A stretch of 64,000 nucleotides of DNA from Streptomyces sp. NBC_00572 (lineage in GTDB: Bacteria > Actinomycetota > Actinomycetes > Streptomycetales > Streptomycetaceae). This document shows, in pieces, positions 25,751 to 35,068 of the stretch (its first letter is position 1; each line of letters opens with the position of its first letter). The stretch is from NCBI RefSeq assembly GCF_026341815.1, contig NZ_JAPENX010000003.1, positions 186,001-250,000 on the forward strand, written 5' to 3'. The position numbers and the translations under genes are program-made. Under the pieces are notes generated by a model, which worked only from the letters and a program-made list of their open reading frames with translations, searched no databases and was not told the DNA's origin.

Positions 25751-26776
25751 ATGCGCATTGGCGTGCTCACCTCCGGCGGAGACTGCCCCGGTCTGAACGC
25801 TGTCATCCGTTCCGTCGTGCACCGAGCCGTCGTCGACCACGGCGACGAGGTCATCGGCTTCCTCGACGGGTGGAAGGGCCTGCTGGAGTGCGACTACCGC
25901 AAGCTCGACCTCGAAGCGGTGGGCGGCATCCTGGCCCGTGGCGGCACCATCCTCGGTTCCTCGCGGGTCCAGCCCGCGCACCTGGTCGACGGCGTCGAGC
26001 GCGCCCGCGGCCATGTCGCCGACCTGGGACTCGACGCGATCATCCCGATCGGCGGCGAGGGCACCCTCAAGGCGGCGAACCTGCTGTCCGAAGCGGGCCT
26101 CCCGATCGTCGGTGTCCCGAAGACCATCGACAACGACATCGCCTCCACCGACGTCACCTTCGGCTTCGACACGGCCGTGACCGTCGCCACCGAGGCCCTC
26201 GACCGGCTGAAGACCACCGCCGAGTCCCACCAGCGGGTCCTCGTCGTCGAGGTCATGGGCCGTCACACCGGCTGGATAGCGCTGCACTCCGGCATGGCCG
26301 CCGGCGCGCACGCCGTGGTGGTCCCCGAGCGTCCCTTCGACATGGACGAGCTGACCGCCCGGGTCGGCGAGCGGTTCGAAGCCGGCAAGCGGTTCGCGAT
26401 CGTGGTCGTCGCCGAGGGCGCGAAGCCGCGTGAGGGCTCGATGGAGTTCAAGACCGCCGGCACCGACATCTACGGCCACGAGCGCTTCACCGGGATCGCC
26501 AACCAGCTCTCCGTGGAGCTGGAGCGGCGGCTCGGCAAGGAGGCCCGTCCGGTGATCCTGGGTCACGTCCAGCGCGGCGGCACCCCGACCGCGTACGACC
26601 GGGTCCTCGCGACCCGCTTCGGCTGGCACGCGGTCGAGGCCGCGCACCGCGGCGAGTTCGGCATGCTGACGGCGCTGCGCGGCACGGACATCACCATGGT
26701 CCCGCTGGCCCAGGCCGTGGAGAGCCTCAAGACGGTCCCCGCCGACCGCTACGCCGAGGCCGAGTGCGTGATCTGA
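25751..26776 (+). CDS. pfkA: 6-phosphofructokinase
   Basis: 341 residues, ATG at 25751 with AAAGG upstream. Motifs: TSGGDCPGLN, GGEGTLKAAN (Gly 104), PKTIDND (Lys 124, with the catalytic Asp), EVMGRHTGW and GHVQRGGTPTAYDR. Gly 104 with Lys 124 is the combination of the actinobacterial mixed group of ATP-using enzymes; pyrophosphate-dependent enzymes have Asp at 104. It phosphorylates fructose 6-phosphate in glycolysis. Streptomyces generally have more than one pfkA paralogue. A terminator follows. Confidence 0.95.
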   Translation: MRIGVLTSGGDCPGLNAVIRSVVHRAVVDHGDEVIGFLDGWKGLLECDYRKLDLEAVGGILARGGTILGSSRVQPAHLVDGVERARGHVADLGLDAIIPIGGEGTLKAANLLSEAGLPIVGVPKTIDNDIASTDVTFGFDTAVTVATEALDRLKTTAESHQRVLVVEVMGRHTGWIALHSGMAAGAHAVVVPERPFDMDELTARVGERFEAGKRFAIVVVAEGAKPREGSMEFKTAGTDIYGHERFTGIANQLSVELERRLGKEARPVILGHVQRGGTPTAYDRVLATRFGWHAVEAAHRGEFGMLTALRGTDITMVPLAQAVESLKTVPADRYAEAECVI

Positions 26777-26794
26777 GCCACGCCCGCGCGTGAC

Positions 26795-26828
26795 ACCGCC
26801 CCCGGTCGCAGTCGCGGCCGGGGGCGGT
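26795..26828 (+). terminator. Terminator after pfkA
   Basis: Perfect 11-bp stem ACCGCCCCCGG (26795-26805) with its complement at 26818-26828 and a 12-base loop. Confidence 0.75.
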
Positions 26829-26879
26829 TCTAGTCTGGTGCGGACAACAAGCGCGAATCGGGCTCCAGGAGTGCACACG

Positions 26880-27830
26880 ATGGATCACAGCGGGCACGGC
26901 ATGACCACGGATCTGCCGCCGTTCACGCTGGGACGGGGCCTGGAGTTCTCTCCCGACCTGTTCTTCCTGATCGGTTGCCTCGCGGCGCTCGGTCTGTACG
27001 GCTGGGGCGTGGCGCGGCTGCGGCGGCGCGGGGACGCGTGGCCGGTGAGCCGGACGGTGTTCTTCGCGGTCGGCGTGCTGACCATCGCGCTCGTCATGTG
27101 CACCAAGCTCAACGACTACGGCATGGTCATGTTCAGCGTGCACATGGTCCAGCACATGGTGATCTCCATGCTGTCACCGATCCTGCTGCTGCTCGGTGCG
27201 CCGGTGACGCTGGCCCTGCGGGCGCTGCCGGTGGCGGGCCGGGGCTCGACGGGGCCGCGCGAGCTGCTCCTGAAGCTGCTGCACAGCCGGTACATGAAGG
27301 TGATCACGCACCCCGGCTTCACGATCCCGATGTTCATCGCGAGCCTGTACGCGCTGTACTTCACGCCGCTCTTCGACTTCCTGATGGGCTCGAAGCCGGG
27401 CCACATCGGGATGATGGTCCACTTCCTGATGGTGGGCGTGGTCTTCTTCTGGCCGATCATGGGCGTCGACCCGGGTCCGCACCGGCCGGGCTACGTGATG
27501 CGGATGCTGGAGCTGTTCGCGGGCATGCCGTTCCACGCCTTCTTCGGCATCGCGCTGATGATGGCCTCGGAGCCGATGGTCAAGACGTACCAGAGCCCGC
27601 CGGTCTCGCTGGGGATCGACGCCCTCACCGACCAGAACGCGGCGGGCGGCATCGCCTGGGCGTTCAGCGAGATCCCGTCGGTGCTGGTGCTGATCGCGCT
27701 GGTCTACCAGTGGTACCACTCCGAGCAGCGACAGGCGGTCCGTCTGGACCGGGCCGCCGACCGGGACGGGGACAAGGAGCTGGAGGCGTACAACGCGTAC
27801 CTCGCCTCGCTCCGGACCGGTGGTCGGTGA
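26880..27830 (+). CDS. ctaG: Cytochrome c oxidase assembly factor CtaG-like membrane protein
   Basis: 316 residues, ATG at 26880 with AGGAG 9 bases upstream (a GTG at 26871 is less likely). Seven hydrophobic segments, with histidine-rich connections MFSVHMVQHMVISMLSP and MPFHAFFGIALM typical of the caa3-type CtaG family, and a C-terminal YQWYHSEQRQA. The extreme N-terminus MDHSGHGM is His/Met rich and might bind copper. It assists copper insertion into terminal oxidase (family knowledge). No cox genes are nearby. Confidence 0.9.
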   Translation: MDHSGHGMTTDLPPFTLGRGLEFSPDLFFLIGCLAALGLYGWGVARLRRRGDAWPVSRTVFFAVGVLTIALVMCTKLNDYGMVMFSVHMVQHMVISMLSPILLLLGAPVTLALRALPVAGRGSTGPRELLLKLLHSRYMKVITHPGFTIPMFIASLYALYFTPLFDFLMGSKPGHIGMMVHFLMVGVVFFWPIMGVDPGPHRPGYVMRMLELFAGMPFHAFFGIALMMASEPMVKTYQSPPVSLGIDALTDQNAAGGIAWAFSEIPSVLVLIALVYQWYHSEQRQAVRLDRAADRDGDKELEAYNAYLASLRTGGR

Positions 27831-27858
27831 CGATCCGCGCGCGGTGAGCGGTCCTTTG

Positions 27859-27902
27859 CCGGGCCCGGTGTCGACCTCGTACGAGGTCGACACCGGGCCC
27901 GG
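27859..27902. terminator. Perfect 44-base palindrome, terminator
   Basis: Exactly self-complementary with 22-base arms and no loop, centred at 27880/27881, 28 bases after the ctaG stop. Confidence 0.85.
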
Positions 27903-28012
27903 TTCCGTTTCCGGCGCACGCCGGAGCGTCCGGGGAGTAGCGCGCGCCCCTCTCGGGGGGTGACCATGGCCTGGACGGCTTCCACGATCTCGGTCGGGAG
28001 GAGGGCGGACTG

Positions 28013-28225
28013 ATGTCCGGTGGCACGAAGACGATGGCGGTGCTCACCTGCGCCGCGGTGGTGCTGACCACGGCCTACACGGTGGCGCTCGGCAGCAGCG
28101 GCTGGCTCTGGTTCGGCTCGGTGGTGCTCGCCGTGGCGACGATCGGCCTGGCCGCGTCGGACAGCGCGACCCCGTCCGGTCCGCAACCACGGCCACCGGC
28201 CGGCCCGGGGGCCGCACGCCCTTAG
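28013..28225 (+). CDS. Small two-segment membrane protein
   Basis: 70 residues, ATG at 28013 behind a strong GGGAGGAG. Two hydrophobic segments, about residues 7-27 (MAVLTCAAVVLTTAYTVALG) and 30-46 (WLWFGSVVLAVATIGLA), and a Pro-rich cytoplasmic or external tail. Short actinobacterial membrane proteins of this shape are common; no function is known. It converges on the phosphatase gene. Confidence 0.75.
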   Translation: MSGGTKTMAVLTCAAVVLTTAYTVALGSSGWLWFGSVVLAVATIGLAASDSATPSGPQPRPPAGPGAARP

Positions 28226-28322
28226 GGATGTCCCTGGGCGGTCCGGCGAGGTGGGTGTCCCCGGGCGGACCCTGAGCGGACCGGCGAGGCCGACTCTGCC
28301 CCGGCGGCCCGGTCGGGCCATG

Positions 28323-28402
28323 GGCGCCGAAGGTCACGTCCGGCCGTCCGGCGCCGAAGGTCACGCCGGACCGTCCGGCGCGAAGGTCATGTCCGGCCGA
28401 GG
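28323..28402 (+). repeat. Three 27-bp tandem repeats
   Basis: Unit begins GGCGCCGAAGGTCACG. Copies at 28323-28349, 28350-28376 and 28377-28402 differ by a few substitutions and a one-base deletion in the third. They end 6 bases before the stop codon of the phosphatase gene, in the intergenic region 28226-28408, which has no gene. Confidence 0.8.
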
Positions 28403-28408
28403 TCCGCC

Positions 28409-30205
28409 TCAGGACGGCAGGTTCTGCTCCGCCCAGACGACCTTGCCCGAGACCGTGCGGCAGGATCCCCATCTGCGGCACAGCATGTTGATCAGCTGGA
28501 GGCCCCGGCCACCCTCGTCGCTGAGGTCCGCGTGCTGGATCTGAGGCAGGTCGGGGCCCGTGTCCGAGACCTCCACGACGAGCCGGTCACCGCGCAGCAG
28601 CCGGAGCTCACCGGGGCCGTTGCCGTAGCGCAGCGCGTTGCCGACCAGCTCGGAGACGACGAGCTCACACACGTCGGCCAGCTCCGCGAGGCCCCACGCG
28701 GCGAGCTGGTCCGTGACCAGGCCCCGCGCCACGGACGCGGCCCGACCCTCCTGGGGCAACCGCCAGACACGGAGGTCGGCCGGGTCGGCCGGGGTGGTCG
28801 TCGCTCCGAGGAGCACCGCCTCGTCGAAGCGCGAGGCACCGGCCGGCGCCTGCTCCACTAGTCCGCCGCTCTCCAGGGCTGCGGGCCCCAGGCCGCGCGC
28901 CGCTGTCCGCAGGAGGTCCAGTTGATGGTCCAGGTCCGCGTGGCGGGACTTGACGAGGCCGTCCGTGTACATGACCAGATGGGCACTCTCCGGCACGGTC
29001 AGGCGCACCGGGTCGTACGGGATGACACCCGCGCCGAGCGGGGCGCCGACCGGCACGTCCACGAAGTCGGCGCCGCCCCGTCCGTCGAGCAGCAGCGGCG
29101 GCAGATGACCCGCGCTGGCGAGCGTGTACGTGGAGTCGACCGGGTCGTAGACCGCACAGAGGCAGGTGGCGACCTGCTCGTCCTCCAGGTCCCGGGTGGC
29201 GAGGTCGAGCCGGGCCAGGACGCGTTCGGGAGCCATGTCCAGGGCGATCAGGGTGCGGCCGACCGCGCGCAGCCGCCCCATCGTCGCTGCGGCGGCCAGA
29301 CCGTGCCCCATGACGTCGCCCACCATGAGGGCCGTACGGCCGCTGGGCAGGGCCATCACGTCGTACCAGTCGCCGCCCACCCCGTGCTGGGCCGCCGAGG
29401 GCGCGTACTCGGCGTTCACGCGTAGTCCGGGGGTGACCGGCGTCGCGCGCGGCAGCAGGCTGCGCTGCAGCGCGACGACGTGGGCGCGCTCGCGCCCGTA
29501 GAGCCGAGCGTTGTCGATGAAGACGGCGGCCTGCGAGGCGAGCTGCTCCGCGAGCGCCAGGTCCGTGGAGGAGAACGGGGGCGTCCCCGGACCGCGCACG
29601 AAGTCGGCGCTGCCCAGGAGCAGCCCGCGGGCGATCAGCGGCACCGCCAGGTAGCTGTGCACCCCGGCGGCCCGCATCTTGTCCGCGGCGCTCCGGGTCG
29701 GCGCGACCTTGATGAAGTCGTCCTCCCGCATGCGGCTCAGGAGGACCGGTCTCCCCTGCCGCAGGCAGTACCGGTGGAGCAGCGTCTCGTGCTGCTCCAC
29801 GCGGACGACGGAGGTCTCGCCCACGGGCGTGGGCTCCAGGGAGGTCAGCGACTCGATGGCAGAGATGGCGGTCGCGCGCGTCGGGGGGATGCCGGTGCCC
29901 GTCCACCGGGAGCCCTCTTCGCCCCGCAGGACGTCCTCCAGGATGTCCACGGCGGCGCCGTCGGCGAAGTCGGGGACGGTGAACTCGGCCAGCTCCTGGG
30001 CGGTGCGTTCCAGGTCGAGGGTGGTCCCGATGCTGGCGCTGGCCGAATTCAGCCAGGCGAGCCGTCCGCGGGTGGAGAGCGGGTCGAAGCCGGCTCCTTC
30101 GCCGTTCCGGCCGGGCCTCCCGCGACGCACGGCCGAGCGCAGCGCCGCGCTGCTTCCGGCCGTGGCCCTGCTGGTCAGGCGCCGTCGCCGGTTGCCGCCG
30201 TACAC
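28409..30205 (-). CDS. GAF-PP2C (SpoIIE/RsbU-like)-HATPase signalling phosphatase
   Basis: 598 residues from the GTG at 30205, picked because CTGGAGG lies 8 bases upstream; a longer GTG start at 30256 has no ribosome binding site. Domains in order: a basic N-terminus, GAF sensor (about 50-220), PP2C-type phosphatase (about 240-450) with GGDWYDV and MVGDVMGHGLAAA, and a C-terminal HATPase like anti-sigma kinases (SELVGNALRYGNG, VEVSDTGPDL, GGRGLQLINML). It probably sets the phosphorylation state of an anti-anti-sigma factor in response to a GAF-sensed signal. No sigma or anti-sigma partner is adjacent, which is usual for this large Streptomyces family. Confidence 0.92.
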   Translation of the reverse strand: MYGGNRRRRLTSRATAGSSAALRSAVRRGRPGRNGEGAGFDPLSTRGRLAWLNSASASIGTTLDLERTAQELAEFTVPDFADGAAVDILEDVLRGEEGSRWTGTGIPPTRATAISAIESLTSLEPTPVGETSVVRVEQHETLLHRYCLRQGRPVLLSRMREDDFIKVAPTRSAADKMRAAGVHSYLAVPLIARGLLLGSADFVRGPGTPPFSSTDLALAEQLASQAAVFIDNARLYGRERAHVVALQRSLLPRATPVTPGLRVNAEYAPSAAQHGVGGDWYDVMALPSGRTALMVGDVMGHGLAAAATMGRLRAVGRTLIALDMAPERVLARLDLATRDLEDEQVATCLCAVYDPVDSTYTLASAGHLPPLLLDGRGGADFVDVPVGAPLGAGVIPYDPVRLTVPESAHLVMYTDGLVKSRHADLDHQLDLLRTAARGLGPAALESGGLVEQAPAGASRFDEAVLLGATTTPADPADLRVWRLPQEGRAASVARGLVTDQLAAWGLAELADVCELVVSELVGNALRYGNGPGELRLLRGDRLVVEVSDTGPDLPQIQHADLSDEGGRGLQLINMLCRRWGSCRTVSGKVVWAEQNLPS

Positions 30206-30317
30206 TCTCTCGGCCTCCAGACGGGTACGTGACGCATCGTGATGCACAGCATGCACCGGAAGGGGCCGTTGTGCACAGACATACGGATTGGCCGGTATTC
30301 GTTTGGCCCCTCGTCGT

Positions 30318-31349
30318 CTACGGCCGCGGCGCGAGGACCACCCAGACCTGGCCCGGGGCGAAGGTCATCGGCGCTCCGCTCGGGGTCGTGAACGTCGTGC
30401 CCGCCGTTGCCGAGGACCGCGACCAGCGGGCCTCGTGGGCGCGCCCGTCGCGCAGGACGAGCGCGGTGCCGCTGCCGACGGTCTCGGTGTACGGGGAGAC
30501 GTTGCCGAGGAAGTCGTGGAAGCGCGAGGGGTGGATGTCGACGTACTGGACCACGACGGTCGCCGGCTTCAGCGGCCCGGCGTCGGTGGTCCGGGCCGGG
30601 CGGCCGTCCATCGCGACCCGCCAGGCCTTGTCCGCCGGAGCCCAGGTGAAGGTGTACCGGGCGGCGGGATAGCGCACGGTGCGTTCGTGGACCGGGGTAC
30701 CGCCCTCGGGAGCCGGGCCGAAGCGGAAGCCGATGTCCTGGGCCAGGCCGGCTCCGGGGGCCGCCGCGAGGGCCCGTCCGGGCAGCAGGTACAGGTTGTG
30801 GGGTGCGGGCCGGGCCGCGCTGCGGGCGAAGGCCCGGGGCGCGTCCTCCGGGGGCAGTGCGTGCAGCGGCGCCGCCTTGAGCAGCGGTTTGAGGGCGGTC
30901 TGGGAGCCGGAGTAGGCGAGTGCCGGGTCGTCGAACTGTGCGAGCAGCTCCATGTCGGACTCGCGGGCGCTGCGGACGGGACCTGTCCGGTCCGGGAGCT
31001 GGGAGGAGAAGACCGCGAGGAGCCTCGTCTGGCCGCCCTCGACCTGCTCGACGTAGACCAGGTCGGCCGCGTCGAGTCCGGTGTGGGGGCGGGCGGCGGC
31101 CACGTTGTCGATCTTGACGGCGAGGACGGGGGCGGGTCGCGCCGGGAGCCCGGTGAACGGGGAGAGGCCGGTCGGGGCGGGTGTCGTGGTGGCGGGCGCG
31201 GGGCTCGTGGTGGCCGGCACGGGAGTCGGCGTGGGGGCCGGTTCCGGCGGGCCCGAGTCGGAGCAGCCGTACAGCCCGGCCGCCGCCACCGCGCACAGCA
31301 GCGCGGTGATGACGCGGCCGGGGCGCCTGGTTCCGCGCTCGCCCGTCAT
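30318..31349 (-). CDS. DUF3048 (YerB-like) lipoprotein
   Basis: 343 residues. The ATG at 31349 is preceded by GGGGGAG and gives a lipoprotein signal with lipobox LYGC (Cys near residue 28). A Pro/Thr linker follows, then the DUF3048 fold: SPFTGLPARPAPVLAVKIDN, HTGLDAADLVYVEQVEGG, TRLLAVFSSQLPDRTGPVRS and RVAMDGRPA. Anchored to the outer face of the membrane. The function of the family is not known. It is divergent from the acyltransferase, and its stop is about 110 bases from the start of the phosphatase. Confidence 0.88.
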   Translation of the reverse strand: MTGERGTRRPGRVITALLCAVAAAGLYGCSDSGPPEPAPTPTPVPATTSPAPATTTPAPTGLSPFTGLPARPAPVLAVKIDNVAAARPHTGLDAADLVYVEQVEGGQTRLLAVFSSQLPDRTGPVRSARESDMELLAQFDDPALAYSGSQTALKPLLKAAPLHALPPEDAPRAFARSAARPAPHNLYLLPGRALAAAPGAGLAQDIGFRFGPAPEGGTPVHERTVRYPAARYTFTWAPADKAWRVAMDGRPARTTDAGPLKPATVVVQYVDIHPSRFHDFLGNVSPYTETVGSGTALVLRDGRAHEARWSRSSATAGTTFTTPSGAPMTFAPGQVWVVLAPRP

Positions 31350-31428
31350 GATGACGCTCCCCCACCAGTGGACCACGGGCCCTCGCACGGATACAACGGG
31401 CTTGACGGACGACGAACGGGGGTCGCGG

Positions 31429-32118
31429 GTGTTCTACCACCTGATGAAGCACGTACTGCTCGGACCGCTCCTCAAGCTGCTGTTCAGGCCGCGGATCGAG
31501 GGTCTTGAGCACATCCCGGAGGAAGGTGCGGCGATCGTCGCGGGCAATCACCTCTCCTTCTCGGACCACTTCCTGATGCCGGTCGTCCTCGACCGGCGGA
31601 TCACGTTCCTCGCGAAGCAGGAGTACTTCACGGGGCCGGGGATCAAGGGCCGGCTGACGGCCGCCTTCTTCCGGGCGGCCGGTCAGATCCCGGTCGACCG
31701 CTCGGGCAAGGAGGCGGGGAAGGCGGCGATCCGGGAGGGCCTCGGTGTGCTCGACAAGGGCGAGCTGCTCGGCATCTACCCGGAGGGGACGCGCTCGCAC
31801 GACGGGCGGCTCTACAAGGGGAAGGTGGGCGTCGCGGTGATGGCGCTGACGGCCGGGGTGCCGGTGGTGCCCTGCGCGATGGTGGGGACCTTCGAGATCC
31901 AGCCGCCGGGGAAGGTCGTGCCGAGGATCCGCCGGGTCACGATCCGGTTCGGGGCGCCGCTGGACTTCTCCCGGTTCGCCGGGTCGGCGGGTGAGCGGGC
32001 GGTGGTCCGTGCGGTGACGGACGAGATCATGTACGAGATCCTCCGGTTGTCCGGCCAGGAGTACGTGGACGACTACGCGGCGGTGGTGAAGGCGGCGGAG
32101 GCGGAGGCGGAGGGCTGA
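31429..32118 (+). CDS. 1-acyl-sn-glycerol-3-phosphate acyltransferase (PlsC-like)
   Basis: 229 residues from the GTG at 31429, with a G-rich stretch as ribosome binding site; a TTG at 31402 is another candidate. The acyltransferase motifs are clear: motif I GNHLSFSDHF (HX4D), a phosphate-binding block with IPVDRSGK, motif III YPEGTRSHDG, and VVPCAMVGT. It adds the second acyl chain to lysophosphatidic acid at the membrane. Streptomyces carry several paralogues, so this need not be the housekeeping enzyme. The C-terminus is Ala/Glu rich. Confidence 0.9.
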   Translation: MFYHLMKHVLLGPLLKLLFRPRIEGLEHIPEEGAAIVAGNHLSFSDHFLMPVVLDRRITFLAKQEYFTGPGIKGRLTAAFFRAAGQIPVDRSGKEAGKAAIREGLGVLDKGELLGIYPEGTRSHDGRLYKGKVGVAVMALTAGVPVVPCAMVGTFEIQPPGKVVPRIRRVTIRFGAPLDFSRFAGSAGERAVVRAVTDEIMYEILRLSGQEYVDDYAAVVKAAEAEAEG

Positions 32119-32218
32119 GCCGTGGCGGGAGAGTTCCCGCGCCCCGGACGCTGTGAGCGGATCCGCGCTCGGCGCAAACCCCTGGGCCGCCGCACCGGGC
32201 GGCCGTAGCGTCACGATC

Positions 32219-33256
32219 ATGACCAAGGGAACCGCGTTCGTTCTGGGTGGATCGGGACAAGTGGGGCGGGCGGCCGTGCGGGCGCTCGTCGCGGACGGCT
32301 GGGAGGTGACGGCCGCTTCACGGGGCGGCGGCAGGGACGAGAGGTGGCCGGACGAGGTCCGGTCGGTGGCGCTCGACCGGACCGGGGAGGGCGCGCTCGC
32401 GGCGGGCCTGGGCGAGGGTGTCGACGTGCTCGTCGACATCGTCGCGTACGACGCCGGGCACGGGCGGCAGCTGACGGGGCTCGCGGACCGGATCGGTTCG
32501 GCGGTGGTGGTGTCCAGCGGCGCCGTCTACGAGGACGCGCGGGGGCGCAGCTTCGACACCCAGGACCGGCCGGACGGCTTCCCCGACTATCCGCTGCCGA
32601 TCCCGGAGGACTGGCGGACGGTGGCGCCCGGCGACGGCACGTACGGCACCCGGAAGGTGGCCCTTGAGCGGGAGTTGCTCGCGGCGGGCGACGCGCTGCC
32701 GACGACGGTGCTGCGGCCGGGTGCGATCCACGGGCCGTACTCCCCGGGTCCGCGCGAGCTGTGGTTCGTGAAGCGGGCGCTCGACGGGCGGCCGGTGCGC
32801 CTGCTCGCGTACGAGGGCACCTCGCGCTTCCACCCGGTGCACGTGGACAACCTCGCGGAGCTGGTCCGGCTGGCGGCGGCGAACCCGGGCAGCCGGGTGC
32901 TGAACGGCGGGGACCCCGAGGCGCCGACGGTGGCGGAGATCGGGGCGGCGATCGACGCGGTCATGGGTGTCAGCAGCGAGACGGTGCTGATCGAGGGCGC
33001 ACCGCCGCAGGACATCGTGGGATCCACCCCGTGGACGGCGCCGCGTTCCGTGGTCTACGACATGGCGGCGGCGGAGCGGGAGTTGGGGTACAGGCCGGTG
33101 GTGTCGTACGCGGATTCGCTGCCGGAGACGGTCGCGTGGCTGACCGAGCGGGTTCTGGGCCGTGAGTGGCGGGAGGCGTTCCCCAATCTGGCGAAGTACG
33201 GGGTGGATCTCTTCGACTACGCGGCGGAGGACGCCTGGCTGGCGTCGCGGGGGTGA
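32219..33256 (+). CDS. NAD-dependent epimerase/dehydratase family protein
   Basis: 345 residues, ATG at 32219 with no clear Shine-Dalgarno. Rossmann loop VLGGSGQVGRAA, then SSGAVYEDARG and YGTRKVALE (Tyr-x-x-x-Lys) as the extended SDR active site, and RPGAIHGPYSPGP. The DVLVDIVAYD and VLNGGDPEAPTVAEIG blocks fit the NAD-dependent epimerase family. Substrate unknown; there is no sugar-nucleotide cluster around it. A 13-bp terminator hairpin follows. Confidence 0.88.
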   Translation: MTKGTAFVLGGSGQVGRAAVRALVADGWEVTAASRGGGRDERWPDEVRSVALDRTGEGALAAGLGEGVDVLVDIVAYDAGHGRQLTGLADRIGSAVVVSSGAVYEDARGRSFDTQDRPDGFPDYPLPIPEDWRTVAPGDGTYGTRKVALERELLAAGDALPTTVLRPGAIHGPYSPGPRELWFVKRALDGRPVRLLAYEGTSRFHPVHVDNLAELVRLAAANPGSRVLNGGDPEAPTVAEIGAAIDAVMGVSSETVLIEGAPPQDIVGSTPWTAPRSVVYDMAAAERELGYRPVVSYADSLPETVAWLTERVLGREWREAFPNLAKYGVDLFDYAAEDAWLASRG

Positions 33257-33262
33257 CACGGA

Positions 33263-33292
33263 TGAGGGGAGGGACGGCTGTCCCTCCCCTCA
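33263..33292. terminator. Bidirectional terminator
   Basis: Perfect 13-bp stem TGAGGGGAGGGAC (33263-33275) with its complement at 33280-33292 and a 4-base loop, between convergent genes. Confidence 0.85.
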
Positions 33293-33308
33293 CCGGGCCG
33301 TCAGCGTG

Positions 33309-34889
33309 TTACGGCTTCGGGGTGGCGTGCGGGGCGCAGGTCTGGTCCGTGGCGTCCAGCTTGCCGGTCAGCAGGTAGGCCTCGACCTTGGTGTTGAGGC
33401 ACGGGTTGACCAGGCCGGTGATGCCGTGCGAGCCGGCGTCCTTCTCCGTGATCAGGCGCGAGCCCTTGAACCGCTTGTGCAGCTCGACGGCGCCGGCGTA
33501 CGGGGTGGCGGCGTCGCGCTCGGACTGGGCGATGAGCACCGGCGGCAGGCCCTTGCCGGTCTTCACCTCGGTCGGGCGCTGGCGCGGCGCGGACCAGGTG
33601 GCGCAGGGCAGGTTCATCCATGCGTTGGCCCAGGTCATGAAGGGGTACTGCTGGTGGAGCCGGCTGTTGTCCCGGTCCCACTTCTTCCAGCTGGTCGGCC
33701 AGGAGGTGTCGGCGCACTCGACCGCGGTGTAGACGGCGTTGCCGTTCTCCGAGGCCGCGTTGCCGACGGTGTCGGTCGGGTCCGAGGCCGCGTTGTCGAT
33801 GAGCGGCTGCGGGTCACCCGCGGCGTACGCGCTCCAGGCCTCGGCCACCGGGGCCCACATGGAGTCGTAGTAGGGGGCGTTCTGGAAGAAGCCGATGAGC
33901 TCGGCCGGGCCGACCTTGCCGCCGAGGGGCTCCTTCTTGGCGGCGGCGCGCAGGGTCACCCACTGCTGCTGGACCTCCGCCAGGGTGTCGCCGAGGTGGT
34001 AGGTGGCGTCGTTCTGGGCGACCCAGGTCATCCAGTCCTTGAGCCGGCCCTCGAAGGCGATGTCCTGGTCGAGGTTGACCTCGTACCAGACCTTGCGCGT
34101 CGACGGGTTGACGACGCTGTCGAGGACCATGCGGCGGACGTGGGTCGGGAAGAGGGTGCCGTAGACCGCGCCGAGGTAGGTGCCGTAGGAGACGCCGACG
34201 AAGTTGAGCTTCTTCTCGCCGAGGGCGGCGCGGATGACGTCGAGGTCACGCGCGGTGTTGCGCGTGTTGATGAAGGGCAGCATGTCGCCGCTCTTCTCGG
34301 CGCAGCCCTTGGCGTACTCGGCGGCGAGCTTGCGCTGCGCCAGCTTGTCGGCCTCGCTGTCGGGGACCGGGTCGAGCTTGGGGCCCTTGACGAACTCGGC
34401 CGGGTCGACGCAGGAGATGGGGGCCGACTTGCCGACGCCGCGCGGGTCGAAGCCCACGAAGTCGTAGGCCTTGGCGGCGCCCGCCCAGATCGCGTTCTTG
34501 GTGGTGACCCGGCGCGGGAAGCGCAGGCCGGAGCCGCCGGGGCCGCCCGGGTTGTAGAGGAGCGCGCCCTGGCGCTCGGCGGGGGTGCCGGTGGCGTTGA
34601 TCCGGTCGACCGCGATCTTGATCTTCTTGCCGTTGGGCTTGGCGTAGTCGACGGGGACGGTGACCCAGCCGCACTGGATCGGCTTCTCCAGGCCCCAGTC
34701 GGCCGGGCAGTCCTGCCAGTCGATGCCGGCCTGGGCGGCCCGCGACGCGGCGACGGTGACGCCGATCGCCTCGGCGTCGCGCAGGTGACGGTTGCTGTCG
34801 GCGTTCGCCGCCGGGGCCGCGAGCGCGCCCAGGACGAGCGTGCCCGATATCAGAGTGCCGGCCGAGCCGAGCACTGCCGTTCGTCTCAA
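33309..34889 (-). CDS. Secreted S33-family alpha/beta-hydrolase, tripeptidyl aminopeptidase-like
   Basis: 526 residues. The TTG at 34889 is preceded by GGGGGAG with a 5-base gap and gives a signal peptide (LRRTAVLGSAGTLISG ... APAANAD); longer reading frames upstream lack a signal. Oxyanion block NPGGPGGSG, nucleophile GVSYGTYLG, acid-region SERDAATPY and catalytic-His region GSHG are those of the Streptomyces tripeptidyl aminopeptidase/SlpD-E group with a TAP-like C-terminal domain. Secreted removal of N-terminal peptides is inferred. It lies just downstream of the urease genes on the same strand but has its own 179-base upstream region. Confidence 0.92.
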   Translation of the reverse strand: MRRTAVLGSAGTLISGTLVLGALAAPAANADSNRHLRDAEAIGVTVAASRAAQAGIDWQDCPADWGLEKPIQCGWVTVPVDYAKPNGKKIKIAVDRINATGTPAERQGALLYNPGGPGGSGLRFPRRVTTKNAIWAGAAKAYDFVGFDPRGVGKSAPISCVDPAEFVKGPKLDPVPDSEADKLAQRKLAAEYAKGCAEKSGDMLPFINTRNTARDLDVIRAALGEKKLNFVGVSYGTYLGAVYGTLFPTHVRRMVLDSVVNPSTRKVWYEVNLDQDIAFEGRLKDWMTWVAQNDATYHLGDTLAEVQQQWVTLRAAAKKEPLGGKVGPAELIGFFQNAPYYDSMWAPVAEAWSAYAAGDPQPLIDNAASDPTDTVGNAASENGNAVYTAVECADTSWPTSWKKWDRDNSRLHQQYPFMTWANAWMNLPCATWSAPRQRPTEVKTGKGLPPVLIAQSERDAATPYAGAVELHKRFKGSRLITEKDAGSHGITGLVNPCLNTKVEAYLLTGKLDATDQTCAPHATPKP

Positions 34890-35068
34890 GTGTTCTCCCC
34901 CAAGATGGGCGCCACCCCCCGTGGCGGCGCTGTGTGTTGGCTGTCCGGGGGATCCTTTCGTTCCGGAGGCTCTCGATGAAAGGGCGAACGCGTGTTTCTT
35001 TGCCGAACCAATAACCGGTGAACGGTGTACCGCTGAGCGGATACCTCTCGGCGGCCGCACAGGTCCGG

